Below, in pieces: positions 1 to 8,771 of a stretch of 45,994 bases of DNA. The stretch is taken from positions 1 to 45,994 of the forward strand of contig NZ_FWXH01000020.1 in NCBI RefSeq assembly GCF_900176305.1, in the 5' to 3' direction. The number at the start of each line of letters is the position of its first letter. The stretch's first letter is position 1. This DNA is from Clostridium acidisoli DSM 12555 (lineage in GTDB: Bacteria; Bacillota; Clostridia; Clostridiales; Clostridiaceae). Position numbers and translations under genes: made by a program. Under the pieces are notes generated by a model. It was not told the origin of the DNA. It saw nothing but the letters and a program-made list of their open reading frames with translations, and did not search any database.

Positions 1-3000
1 GGAATTGGCTATGGCATAATTAAATATCTTTCTAAGGATAAGATGGAATTTAAGTTAAAACCAGAAATATGCTTTAACTATTTGGGACAGTTTGATGAAG
101 ATATAAATAATGATATCTTTAATATGTCACCTTTAAGCAGTGGAAATTCAATAGGTTTAAATAATAAGGTATTATACTCATTAGATTTTTCAGGAATACT
201 CATAGATAAAAAGTTAAATATAGATATAAGGTACAATGATAAGGAATATAAAGATGAAACAATAAAGAAATTAATTCAGGAATATAGAAATAACCTTATA
301 ACAATTATTGAGCATTGTATGAATAAGGATAAATCGGAAAAAACAGCAGCAGATGTAACAAAGGAAAATATAACCTTACAGCAATTAAAACCGTATTTAA
401 AAGATATAGATAATATCAAAAATATATACCCATTAACACCAATGCAAGAAGGAATGTTATACCATACGTTATATGATAATAAGTCAGAAGCTTATAATGA
501 AGAATTAGTAATAAAGATAAAAGGACAATTAGATATTAGTTTATTAAATGAAAGTTTTAATAGATTGGTAGAGAGGCATGATATTTTAAGAACTGCTTTT
601 GATTATGAAAACTTTAATAGGAATATGCAAATTGTATTTTATAAAAGAAAAGCAGATGTCAGATATGTGGATATAAGTGATGAAAAATTTGATAAAGAAG
701 ACTATATAGATAAAGCAGTAAAGAATGATAAAAAGCAAGGCTTTGATTTAAACAAAGATGTCCTTATAAAATTGACAATAATTAAAACAGAAGAGGATGT
801 ATATAATCTAATACTTAATAATCATCATATTATAATGGATGGCTGGTGTCTCAATATAATAATGCTTGAATTATTTAAGATATATAATGAACTCAAGTAT
901 GGATACAAAGCAAATTTAAAAGAAGTAGTACCGTATTCCGAGTATATAGAGTGGCTTAATAATAAGGATAGAGATGCAGCAGAAGATTATTGGACAAATT
1001 ATTTAGCAGATTATGATGAAGCAGCAATAGTACCATTTGAAAATAAAGAAAGTAGTAAGGAATATAAAAAAGAAGAAATTAACCTTAATATAGGAAAAGA
1101 TATAACGAGAAAGCTTGAAGCAATAGCTAGAAATAGTAAGGTTACAATTAATACAATAATGCAAAGTGTATGGGCACTACTGATTCAAAAATATAACAAT
1201 AGTAATGATTCTGTATTTGGATATGTTGTATCAGGAAGAAATGCAGAGGTTAAGGGTATAGAAAGTATGTTAGGACTATTTATAAATACTGTGCCTTTAA
1301 GAGTTAAAGCAGAAGGAAATATGACGTTTAAGGAATTACTGACTACTGTTAATAAGTCTTTCTTAGAAAGTAGCGAATATGATTTTTATCCTTTAGCAGA
1401 GATACAAGGGTTAAGTGAAGTTAAAGAAAAGTTAGTAAACAACATAATGATATTTGAAAACTATCCAGTTGACAGCGATGGCATTAATAATGAAGTATTG
1501 ACTAAGAACAATCTAAAAATAATTGGCTGTAAATCACAAGAGCAAACAAACTACAACTTTAACTTAACTGTCATATATCAGGATACTATTTTAATAAAGT
1601 TTAAATTTAATGAATTAATGTATTCAAAGGATAATGTACTAAAAATTAAAAATCATTTCGAAAGCTTAATAAATCAAGTTATAGATAATGCAGAAGTACT
1701 AATTAAAGATATAGAAGTAGTAAGGAAAGAAGAAAAGCATAAGTTACTTATGGAGTTTAATGACACAAAAGTAGATTATCCAAGAGAGAAAACAATAAAT
1801 GAATTATTTGAGGAAAACGTGAAGAAGGCTCCAGATAATATTGCTGTTGTATATGAAGATAAAAGGTTAACTTATAAAGAGCTTAATGAAAGAGCTAATT
1901 CATTAGGAATAACCTTAATGAAAAAAGGCGTAGGAGCAGATGCTGTAGTAGGAATAATGGTGCAGCGTTCTCTTGAAATGATAGTAGGAATAATGGGTAT
2001 ATTAAAAGCAGGTGGAGCATATATGCCAATAGACCCAGAATATCCAGAGAATAGAATAGAATATATGATAGAGAATAGTAAAACTGAAATAGTATTAACT
2101 CAAAGTAAGTTTAAAGAAAAAATAAAGAATGAAAAAATAGACGTATGTGACTTGGAAGATGAAGAGTTCTATAAAGAAGATCGTGCTAACCTAGGTAAGA
2201 CTGCCAGTGCAAAAAATTTAGCCTATGTAATATATACATCAGGAACAACTGGAAAGCCTAAGGGTGTTATGATAGAACATTCAAATGTAACTAATTTAGT
2301 ACATGGATTAAATGAAAGTATATACAGCAAATATAATGATAATTTAAAAATAGCTTTAGTGGCTCCATATGTTTTCGATGCATCAGTTAAACAAATCTTT
2401 TGTGCTTTATTATTAGGAAATACATTATATGTAGTTCCAGAAGCTGCTAGAAAAGAAGGCGACAAGTTAGTTCAGTTCTACTTAAATAATAAAATAGAGA
2501 TAACAGATGGAACACCAATGCATTTAGCAATGATGGCTAATTCAGAGCTTCTAACAAATAGAAACTTAAAGCTTAAAAATTTGATAATTGGTGGAGATAA
2601 ACTTACACGAAAAGTAATAGAAAAGCTATATAAGAAAGCTAATAATAAGGAGCTTATTATTAGTAACGTATATGGACCTACGGAGTGCTGTGTTGATGCC
2701 GCATGTAATAATATAACTATAAATAATTTAAAAAATTATTTAAATATGCCAATAGGAAAACCAATAGATAATGTAAGAATATATATAGTTGATAAGAACA
2801 ATAAATTGATGCCAATAGGTGCAGCAGGAGAACTATGTATAAGTGGATATGGACTCTCAAGGGGATATTTAAACAATAAAGAATTAACCGAAGAGAAATT
2901 TGTAGCAAATCCATATGAACCAGGGCAAAAGATGTATAAAACAGGAGATCTAGCAATATGGCTGCCAGATGGAACAATAGAATGTTTAGGAAGAATAGAT

Positions 3001-4242
3001 TATCAAGTTAAGATAAGAGGTTTTAGAATAGAAACAGGAGAAATAGAAAATACATTACTAAAACTAGAGGGGATAAAAGAAACTGTAGTAGATGCAAAAG
3101 GAAAAGAAGAAAGTAAGCACCTATGTGCGTATTATGTTGGTGACAAAGAATACAGAGTAGGTGAATTAAGGGAAGAACTTAAAAAATCTTTACCAGACTA
3201 TATGCTTCCGTCATACTTTATAAAAATAGATAAAATTCCACTAACGATAAACGGAAAGGTAGACAGAAAGGCATTACAAGAGCCACAAGGAAAAATTAAT
3301 ACAGGGGCAGGGTATGAGGCAGCAAGAAATGAAATGGAAGAGAAGTTAGTTAAGATATGGGAAGATGTACTGGGAATAAGGAATGTAGGAATAAATGATA
3401 ACTTCTTTGAACTAGGTGGAAATTCTATTAAATTAGTTGATTTGTTGGTAAAAATGAAAAAACAATTGGTTCTAAATGTTACAATGGATCAGTTATTTAC
3501 AAACCCAACTATAAAAGATATTTGTAATTTATTATATTCTGGTTTAGGTGAAGGCGGAAAATTTGTTACAAGGCTAAGTTATAGTGGAGATAAAAATATA
3601 TTTGCATTTCCACCAGCTATAGGATATGGATATTCCTATTTAAATTTAGTAAATAGGATAGATAATTATTCAATTTATGCATTTAGTTTTATTGATAATG
3701 CTAATATTATCGATGAGTATGTAAAAAGCATACTAGATACTCAAAATGAAGGAACGTTTATATTATTAGGATATTCTGGTGGAGGTAATTTAGCTTTTGA
3801 AGTGGCTAAAGTACTAGAAAAGAAGGGTTATGAAGTTTCTGATATTATAATGTTAGATTCGGCGGTAAAAAAATCAGTAAAAGACAATTTAACTTACCCT
3901 TCAAAGCATGAGGTTATTAGTATTATGAAAAACTTTTTTAATATAGACAATTTCCATGAATTTGAGGAAAATATAGCGGAAAGGGCTATGGTAAATCATA
4001 AAAAATATATACAGTACAATAATAAAAATATAACCAAAGAAAAAGTAAAAGCTAATATCCATGTTATATCAAGCTCTAGTACTAGAGAAGTAAGAGAACA
4101 CTATGAATATTTATTAAATTGGGAGAACCATACAATGAGTAAGTTCGTTATATATGATGGGGATGGTCTTCATTTAGATATGTTATCAGGAGAACATTGC
4201 GATAAAAATGCAGATATATTAAAAAATATATTAGCTGAATAA
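1..4242 (+). CDS. Non-ribosomal peptide synthetase, C-terminal part (E-C-A-PCP-TE), 5' end outside window
   Basis: Assembly-line enzyme that adds the last amino acid of a peptide and releases it. The reading frame is open from base 1, so the gene is cut by the window edge; the Met at 43 is internal. Numbering from that Met: residues 1-110 are the tail of an epimerization domain (NYLGQFD motif). A condensation domain follows at about 125-560, with HHIIMDG at 261-267. The adenylation domain spans about 590-1100 (YTSGTTGKPKG near 731, YGPTE near 877, NGK Lys1072). The carrier protein has LGGNS with Ser1128 for phosphopantetheine. A thioesterase closes the protein (GYSGG Ser1245, probable His1377). 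An E domain before C implies a DCL-type condensation, so the preceding residue is probably D. The adenylation pocket reads D-A-K-D-I-G-V-V-D-K, which I recall as a glutamate-type code. The MFS gene downstream is a plausible exporter. Product unknown. Confidence 0.95.
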   Translation, partial: GIGYGIIKYLSKDKMEFKLKPEICFNYLGQFDEDINNDIFNMSPLSSGNSIGLNNKVLYSLDFSGILIDKKLNIDIRYNDKEYKDETIKKLIQEYRNNLITIIEHCMNKDKSEKTAADVTKENITLQQLKPYLKDIDNIKNIYPLTPMQEGMLYHTLYDNKSEAYNEELVIKIKGQLDISLLNESFNRLVERHDILRTAFDYENFNRNMQIVFYKRKADVRYVDISDEKFDKEDYIDKAVKNDKKQGFDLNKDVLIKLTIIKTEEDVYNLILNNHHIIMDGWCLNIIMLELFKIYNELKYGYKANLKEVVPYSEYIEWLNNKDRDAAEDYWTNYLADYDEAAIVPFENKESSKEYKKEEINLNIGKDITRKLEAIARNSKVTINTIMQSVWALLIQKYNNSNDSVFGYVVSGRNAEVKGIESMLGLFINTVPLRVKAEGNMTFKELLTTVNKSFLESSEYDFYPLAEIQGLSEVKEKLVNNIMIFENYPVDSDGINNEVLTKNNLKIIGCKSQEQTNYNFNLTVIYQDTILIKFKFNELMYSKDNVLKIKNHFESLINQVIDNAEVLIKDIEVVRKEEKHKLLMEFNDTKVDYPREKTINELFEENVKKAPDNIAVVYEDKRLTYKELNERANSLGITLMKKGVGADAVVGIMVQRSLEMIVGIMGILKAGGAYMPIDPEYPENRIEYMIENSKTEIVLTQSKFKEKIKNEKIDVCDLEDEEFYKEDRANLGKTASAKNLAYVIYTSGTTGKPKGVMIEHSNVTNLVHGLNESIYSKYNDNLKIALVAPYVFDASVKQIFCALLLGNTLYVVPEAARKEGDKLVQFYLNNKIEITDGTPMHLAMMANSELLTNRNLKLKNLIIGGDKLTRKVIEKLYKKANNKELIISNVYGPTECCVDAACNNITINNLKNYLNMPIGKPIDNVRIYIVDKNNKLMPIGAAGELCISGYGLSRGYLNNKELTEEKFVANPYEPGQKMYKTGDLAIWLPDGTIECLGRIDYQVKIRGFRIETGEIENTLLKLEGIKETVVDAKGKEESKHLCAYYVGDKEYRVGELREELKKSLPDYMLPSYFIKIDKIPLTINGKVDRKALQEPQGKINTGAGYEAARNEMEEKLVKIWEDVLGIRNVGINDNFFELGGNSIKLVDLLVKMKKQLVLNVTMDQLFTNPTIKDICNLLYSGLGEGGKFVTRLSYSGDKNIFAFPPAIGYGYSYLNLVNRIDNYSIYAFSFIDNANIIDEYVKSILDTQNEGTFILLGYSGGGNLAFEVAKVLEKKGYEVSDIIMLDSAVKKSVKDNLTYPSKHEVISIMKNFFNIDNFHEFEENIAERAMVNHKKYIQYNNKNITKEKVKANIHVISSSSTREVREHYEYLLNWENHTMSKFVIYDGDGLHLDMLSGEHCDKNADILKNILAE

Positions 4243-4285
4243 AGTATATAAAACCAATGAATAAGTTTGTGTGAAATCAGAATAG

Positions 4286-4330
4286 GAACGTACATAGATT
4301 TGTGTAAACAAACATGGTACGTTCTTTTTT
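4286..4330 (+). terminator. Rho-independent terminator after the NRPS gene
   Basis: An 8-bp perfect stem (GAACGTAC at 4286-4293 with GTACGTTC at 4317-4324) is followed by a T-run. It lies 44 bases past the NRPS stop and separates the NRPS transcript from the MFS gene. Confidence 0.85.
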
Positions 4331-4475
4331 ATGAATATAAATTATACATTTAATATGATATTATTAGATTGTAATATAAACTTTTTAAACAAATATGAAT
4401 AATAAATACCTTGAAAATAACCACTTATTAAATGAAGATATAGCAAAAAAATATATAAAGATTAGGAGGTGCTTG

Positions 4476-4544
4476 ATGAGTTTTTGGGAAAAACATATAA
4501 TAATACGTATGAATATAGTTTTATATCCCAAAAATGAAAATTGA
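4476..4544 (+). CDS. 22-codon leader ORF overlapping the start of the MFS gene
   Basis: An ATG at 4476 lies 6 bases after AGGAGGT (4464-4470), the strongest ribosome binding site in the neighbourhood. It opens a 22-residue frame that stops at 4542-4544. The stop falls 10 bases before the preferred MFS start at 4555, so translation of this peptide could couple to, or regulate, translation of the transporter. The peptide has no recognisable motif. It could also be the decayed start of a lost gene. Function unknown; this is inference from the ribosome binding site and the overlap only. Confidence 0.4.
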   Translation: MSFWEKHIIIRMNIVLYPKNEN

Positions 4545-4554
4545 AGGAAAATAT

Positions 4555-5751
4555 ATGAATAAAAAGATATTTACTATATTACAAAATAGAAATGCTAGAA
4601 AACTTTTAAGTGCAAATTTTACTTCTGAAATAGGAAATGGCGTTAGATCTGTTGCCATACCATTTTATGTTTTTACTAATACAAATTCATATATTATGAT
4701 GGCCTTAAATGCAATAATAATGATGATACCATCAGTAATTTTAAGTCCATACGCTGGAATATTTGCGGATAAGTATAATAGGAAAAAGATAATGGTAATT
4801 TCAGATTCCTTTAGATTTGCTCTAGTAAGTTTCATTTTAATATTTAATAAAAATACATATGCAATTTTTGCATTTAGTTTTTTTATGTCTATTGGTAGTG
4901 TGTTTTTTTCACCATCATCTGAGGCGATTATTCCACAAGTTGTTGAAGGAGATCAACTGGAGAATTGTAACTCGATGTTTAGTCTACTAGATAATATAGC
5001 TTCATTAATAGGGCCTGTATTAGGTGGGGTATTAGCATTTAAGGTTGCAATTATATTTGACAGTTTAACCTTTTTAATTTCCGGAATAGTAACTTGGTTT
5101 ATAAAATATAAGTCGAACACTATAGATAGCAATTTAGAGGAGCACAAATTAAAATCTTCATTTAGAGAAGTTTTTAATGTAATAAATAAAAATAATAATC
5201 TAAGAATTGTAGTTACGATGGTTTGTGTTTTGTCATTTGCTTTTGGGATGATACCTATTATAATGCCTGGATATATAACAGAAGTTCTCAATCTACCTGA
5301 GAAATATTATGGAATAACTTTATCATTGATGACAGCGGGAGGAATATTAGGAGCATTTATCGTGCCAAATTTAAGTAAAAGAATTCATATAACTAGGCTG
5401 TTTATTTATTCGTATTTTATTTATGGACTTATGTATATTTTATTAGTTGTTTTTAGAAAATATTATATTGTTGCTCTATTATTTGCATTTCAAGGCGTAA
5501 CTATGCCAATTATGGGCATAAGTTCACTTACAATAGAGCAGAAAACTGTTGACAATAAAATTATGGGACAGTTTTTTGGATTAATCCAAAGTATCCAAGC
5601 GGTGATAGTTATAGCAGCTAAAATTATTTCGGGAATTTTAGCAAATAAATATTCACCGTTATTAATTTTTATATTAGCATTTATATTAATGATGTTAGGG
5701 GCGCTTTGTGGAACATTCCGTAAATTTAATAAAAATAAATTTACGACATAA
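4555..5751 (+). CDS. MFS transporter, probable drug/peptide exporter
   Basis: Integral membrane antiporter-type carrier of about 398 residues with roughly 12 hydrophobic helices, the usual MFS size. After helix 2 it has the loop ADKYNRKKIM, a typical MFS motif A (G/A-x-x-x-D-R/K-x-x-R-K). The sequence resembles the MFS_3/EntS-like efflux subgroup. The frame can start at 4534, but I prefer ATG 4555 because GAAGGA lies 6 bases upstream and the extra seven residues have no support. It is the next gene downstream of the NRPS, so export of the NRPS product or self-resistance is a reasonable inference, although a terminator separates the two. Its 3' end overlaps the convergent gene by 11 bases. Substrate unproven. 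Confidence 0.85.
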   Translation: MNKKIFTILQNRNARKLLSANFTSEIGNGVRSVAIPFYVFTNTNSYIMMALNAIIMMIPSVILSPYAGIFADKYNRKKIMVISDSFRFALVSFILIFNKNTYAIFAFSFFMSIGSVFFSPSSEAIIPQVVEGDQLENCNSMFSLLDNIASLIGPVLGGVLAFKVAIIFDSLTFLISGIVTWFIKYKSNTIDSNLEEHKLKSSFREVFNVINKNNNLRIVVTMVCVLSFAFGMIPIIMPGYITEVLNLPEKYYGITLSLMTAGGILGAFIVPNLSKRIHITRLFIYSYFIYGLMYILLVVFRKYYIVALLFAFQGVTMPIMGISSLTIEQKTVDNKIMGQFFGLIQSIQAVIVIAAKIISGILANKYSPLLIFILAFILMMLGALCGTFRKFNKNKFTT

Positions 5752-6490
5752 CACCTGCATTTTTCAATTTTTTATTTCCTAAGTGACACACAAAAAACAT
5801 GTAGATAACATTGATAATGGGCAATAAAATAACCATAAAATAAAAAACTCTACCCTTTTTATTTTGGACAGTTGCTGAAGTTATGCGAATAATTCCATTT
5901 ATAGATGTTATAAATATAATAATTCCTAAAATTATTAAAGAAATTATGGCAAAAACTGCAATAACGTAAATTTGTGCAAGAGGTAGAAATAGTATTACAG
6001 CCCAAGTAAAAAGTCCAAGAAAAAAAGAGCCATCAGTTAATGTTGTTGAATGCATTATATGTACTATTCCTATAAATGTAGGAATAATATATAGTATATT
6101 TCCAAAAATTGAATAGTGTAGGAGTCTTATTCCAGCAGCAATGTTTTTAAGATTAGATTTTACATTTTCTTTATTATCAAGTATAGACGTAGGTGATATA
6201 TTTTCTTTAATCAAAACAAAAACTACAAAGATCAAGATATTAAAACAATATATACCTCTTGGGACTGAAAGTATTAAATTTCCAAATAAGTAGTTTGGAC
6301 TTGAATTAGGAGAAGCTAATGGAGGAACTAATACAGAGGGAACAATAAACAAAAAAATTGGAAACAAAATCAGGGAACTATATACAATTGCTGGACCGCC
6401 TTTTTTCTTTATTAGTAATTTAATAGCTAATATTAATAAAAGGATTCCTATACTTAATGCTAAAAAACTCATGATTAATAATTCCTTCAT
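5741..6490 (-). CDS. Hypothetical multi-pass membrane protein
   Basis: A 249-residue protein made largely of hydrophobic segments (about six or seven helices) and few charged loops; the C-terminus is short and basic (GNKKLKNAG). I do not recognise a family. The frame extends upstream to 6556, but ATG 6490 is preferred: AAAGGTGA lies about 8 bases before it and the upstream extension looks non-coding. The gene is convergent with the MFS transporter, with stop codons overlapping by 11 bases and no terminator visible between them. It has no obvious functional link to either neighbour. Confidence 0.65.
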   Translation of the reverse strand: MKELLIMSFLALSIGILLLILAIKLLIKKKGGPAIVYSSLILFPIFLFIVPSVLVPPLASPNSSPNYLFGNLILSVPRGIYCFNILIFVVFVLIKENISPTSILDNKENVKSNLKNIAAGIRLLHYSIFGNILYIIPTFIGIVHIMHSTTLTDGSFFLGLFTWAVILFLPLAQIYVIAVFAIISLIILGIIIFITSINGIIRITSATVQNKKGRVFYFMVILLPIINVIYMFFVCHLGNKKLKNAGVMS

Positions 6491-6631
6491 ATAATACTCA
6501 CCTTTCAATTTTATTGTTTTGTAGATATTACACAATATTTTATTATTCGGAATCAAATTTTTTAATATTATATCATAAGCAGCATATAATTCCTAATGAA
6601 AAAGAAATGAAGAATAAAAGTGCATAAATCA

Positions 6632-6660
6632 TTGAACCGTTTAAAATAGTGTGGTAAAAT
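6632..6660 (+). promoter_or_regulatory. Promoter of the lactate operon
   Basis: TTGAAC (-35, 6632-6637), a 17-base spacer and TAAAAT (-10, 6655-6660). Predicted transcription starts near 6667, immediately before the operator-like inverted repeat and 67 bases before the etfB start. Confidence 0.65.
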
Positions 6661-6667
6661 TAGCTAA

Positions 6668-6688
6668 ATGGTACGACCATAGTACCAT
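6668..6688 (+). promoter_or_regulatory. Operator-like inverted repeat, GntR/LldR-type candidate
   Basis: A perfect 7-bp inverted repeat, ATGGTAC-N7-GTACCAT. Nested inside is TGGTACGACCA (6669-6679), which fits the TnGTnnnACnA form known for FadR-subfamily GntR regulators such as LldR. It begins 8 bases after the -10 box, so a bound repressor would block initiation. No GntR gene is present in the window, so the regulator must be encoded elsewhere or lie outside. Confidence 0.6.
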
Positions 6689-6733
6689 GGAACAATAGGT
6701 TAATAATACAAAAGCATGAAGGAGAGGAAAAGT

Positions 6734-7519
6734 ATGAATATTCTGTTATGTGTAAAACAGGTTCCAGATGATTCTGTTGAAATTCATTTGGATAACAAGA
6801 CAAAAAAGCCTAATTTGAATGGAGTCAGTTTGGTAGCAAATGCGTTTGATACATATGCATTAGAGCTAGCAGTTCGGTTTACAGAAACTCATGGAGGAAA
6901 TGTTAGCGTATTAACTATTGGAGCAGCTGATGCTTTAAATACATTAAAAAATTGTCTTGCTGTAGGAGCTAAAGGAGCATTCTTTGTAAAAGATGATTTA
7001 TATGCAGATTTAGATGCTATTGGAGCAGCTGATGCTTTGGCAGACGCTATTCATAAAATTGAAAAAGACAAAGGTGAAAAATTTGATTTAATTCTTTGTG
7101 GGAAGGAATCTACAGATGAAATTACTGGTCAAGTAGGAGCAATGCTTGCTGAAAAATTAGGTACAGGCTTTGTTAGCAATGCAGTTGTAATCGATTTGAA
7201 GGATGATGCCTTGGAAGTTCATCAAGAAATTGAGGAGGGATATAATTTAGTTTCTTTAGAAGCTCCAGCCGTAGTAACAGTAAGCAAACCAAATTATGAT
7301 CCACGTTATCCTACAATTAAAACTAAGATGGCAAGCCGTAAAGCAGTGATTCCAACTTATTCAGCTTCAGAAATTGGAGAGGTAAAACAAGCAAAAGTAC
7401 GTTGTATTGAATATGTTGAACCTCCTAAGAAAGAGGCTGGTATAAAAATTAATGAGAAAGATGCGCTGCTAGCAGTAAGTGCTGCTATGGAGCAAATGAA
7501 AAAAGATAAGGCAATCTAA
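6734..7519 (+). CDS. etfB: Electron transfer flavoprotein beta subunit (LctB-like)
   Basis: Small subunit of the FAD/AMP-binding electron transfer flavoprotein, which accepts electrons from flavin dehydrogenases. The protein has 261 residues, normal for the family. It starts MNILLCVKQVPD, the hallmark EtfB N-terminus, and carries the region around GKESTDEITGQVG and the VSLEAPAVVTV stretch typical of the fold. An in-frame ATG exists at 6716, but ATG 6734 is right: AAGGAGAGG sits just before it and the family begins with MNI. It is first in the operon etfB-etfA-permease-dehydrogenase-acyl-CoA dehydrogenase, 20 bases from etfA. In Acetobacterium woodii the homologous LctB/LctC pair partners a lactate dehydrogenase in flavin-based electron confurcation. 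The same role here is inferred. Confidence 0.93.
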   Translation: MNILLCVKQVPDDSVEIHLDNKTKKPNLNGVSLVANAFDTYALELAVRFTETHGGNVSVLTIGAADALNTLKNCLAVGAKGAFFVKDDLYADLDAIGAADALADAIHKIEKDKGEKFDLILCGKESTDEITGQVGAMLAEKLGTGFVSNAVVIDLKDDALEVHQEIEEGYNLVSLEAPAVVTVSKPNYDPRYPTIKTKMASRKAVIPTYSASEIGEVKQAKVRCIEYVEPPKKEAGIKINEKDALLAVSAAMEQMKKDKAI

Positions 7520-7539
7520 TTAAGGGGGAAAACAAAAGT

Positions 7540-8484
7540 ATGAAAGCATTATTGTTTATTGAGGCAGATGGAGAAAAAGCAATAGGTGGAAGCCTTGAAT
7601 TGATTAGTGCAGTAAAATCATTAGATGCAGAAGGAACAGCGCTTATAGTAGGTAACAGGTCAGTGGCAGATAATATAGCTGCTTTGGGTATGCCAGCTAT
7701 TTTCATAGATTCTGCTGCAGACTGTGACACTTTAACAGAAGTATTGTCAGAAATTATTAAGGAACAAAATCCAGATATTGTTTTACTAGCAAATACAACA
7801 CTTGCTAAAGACATTGCACCACGTGTTGCAGGGCGTATGTGTTTAGGCTGTGTAATTGATGTAATAGGAATGAGTAAAAATGATGACAAGATTATATATA
7901 CTAGGCCAGCTTATGGTGGTACAGTTCTAGAACATATTGAAGTAGAAGGCACTGCAGTAATTACAGTTAGAAATGGAAGCTTTGCAAAACCAGAGAATGC
8001 TTCAAATGCAGGTGTTATAGAGAAAAAAATAGAAATTCCAGCTAGTGCTGTTAAGGCAAAAATTATTGACACAGTAAAAGAAATTTCTGAATCCGTTAAT
8101 TTAGAAGAAGCACAGGTTGTTGTTGCTGGTGGACGTGGAATGGGAAATGCAGAAAATTTCAAACTTGTTGAGGAATTAGCAGATGTACTTGGTGGTGTAG
8201 TAGGTGCAACAAGACCGCCAATTGAAGATGGATGGATTTCTCGTGCACATCAAGTTGGACAATCAGGAAAGATTGTAGCACCAAAACTTTATATTGCATG
8301 TGGTATTTCTGGAGCTACACAACATACATCGGGAATGTCAGGAGCTAGTTATATAGTAGCAATTAACAAAGATGAAGATGCTCCAATTTTTGAAATTGCA
8401 AATGTAGGTATTGTTGGAAATGTAACTGAAATTCTACCAGCAATGATTACAGAAATGAAGAAAGCAAAAGAAAAAATAAAGTAA
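7540..8484 (+). CDS. etfA: Electron transfer flavoprotein alpha subunit (LctC-like)
   Basis: Large Etf subunit that binds the electron-transferring FAD. It has 314 residues. The C-terminal FAD domain is clear: GGRGMGNAENF near residues 194-204, then GATRPPIEDGW, HQVGQSGK, and CGISGATQHTSGM. The N-terminal domain is the plain alpha/beta Etf fold and starts directly at MKALLFIE. There is no cysteine-rich ferredoxin extension, unlike some bifurcating EtfA proteins. AAGGGGGAA precedes the ATG. It works as a dimer with EtfB immediately upstream, in the cytoplasm. The following gene is 287 bases away, beyond an RNA hairpin. Confidence 0.93.
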   Translation: MKALLFIEADGEKAIGGSLELISAVKSLDAEGTALIVGNRSVADNIAALGMPAIFIDSAADCDTLTEVLSEIIKEQNPDIVLLANTTLAKDIAPRVAGRMCLGCVIDVIGMSKNDDKIIYTRPAYGGTVLEHIEVEGTAVITVRNGSFAKPENASNAGVIEKKIEIPASAVKAKIIDTVKEISESVNLEEAQVVVAGGRGMGNAENFKLVEELADVLGGVVGATRPPIEDGWISRAHQVGQSGKIVAPKLYIACGISGATQHTSGMSGASYIVAINKDEDAPIFEIANVGIVGNVTEILPAMITEMKKAKEKIK

Positions 8485-8485
8485 A

Positions 8486-8516
8486 GTTTTCGTTACCTTA
8501 GGGTAAAAATGAAAAC
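8486..8516 (+). other. Hairpin in the 287-base etfA-permease spacer
   Basis: Directly after the etfA stop, GTTTTC (8486-8491) pairs with GAAAAC (8511-8516) and TTACC (8493-8497) with GGTAA (8502-8506). No T-run follows, so it is more likely an RNA-stability or processing hairpin than a terminator. The rest of the spacer to 8771 has no gene. It does hold single ATGGTA(C) half-sites resembling the operon operator: 8580-8586, and an ATGGTA/TACCAT pair at 8714-8719 and 8741-8746. Confidence 0.5.
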
Positions 8517-8771
8517 AAAATTATAAATAGATATTCTAAAGCTAAACAGTGTATTAATAACATAAATGATAAAGGGACTATGGTACTAAAAAATTAGTAG
8601 GATAGTTTCTGAATAATAAACCTCAATTCATAAAAAATAAAATTATTTATAAAATTTAATACTTAAAAATAGTATTAATAAAATAGGGGAAAAGTTATAT
8701 GATCAAAATTTAAATGGTAGTTACAATAAATAAGGGATATTACCATAATAAATTGAATGAGGGGATAAAAA

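Noticed and set aside
6716-6733. Upstream in-frame ATG of etfB
   Set aside because: The bases form the AAGGAGAGG ribosome binding site for ATG 6734, and EtfB proteins begin at MNILL.
6491-6733. Riboswitch or T-box upstream of the lactate operon
   Set aside because: No conserved T-box or known aptamer core; the palindrome is better explained as a DNA operator.
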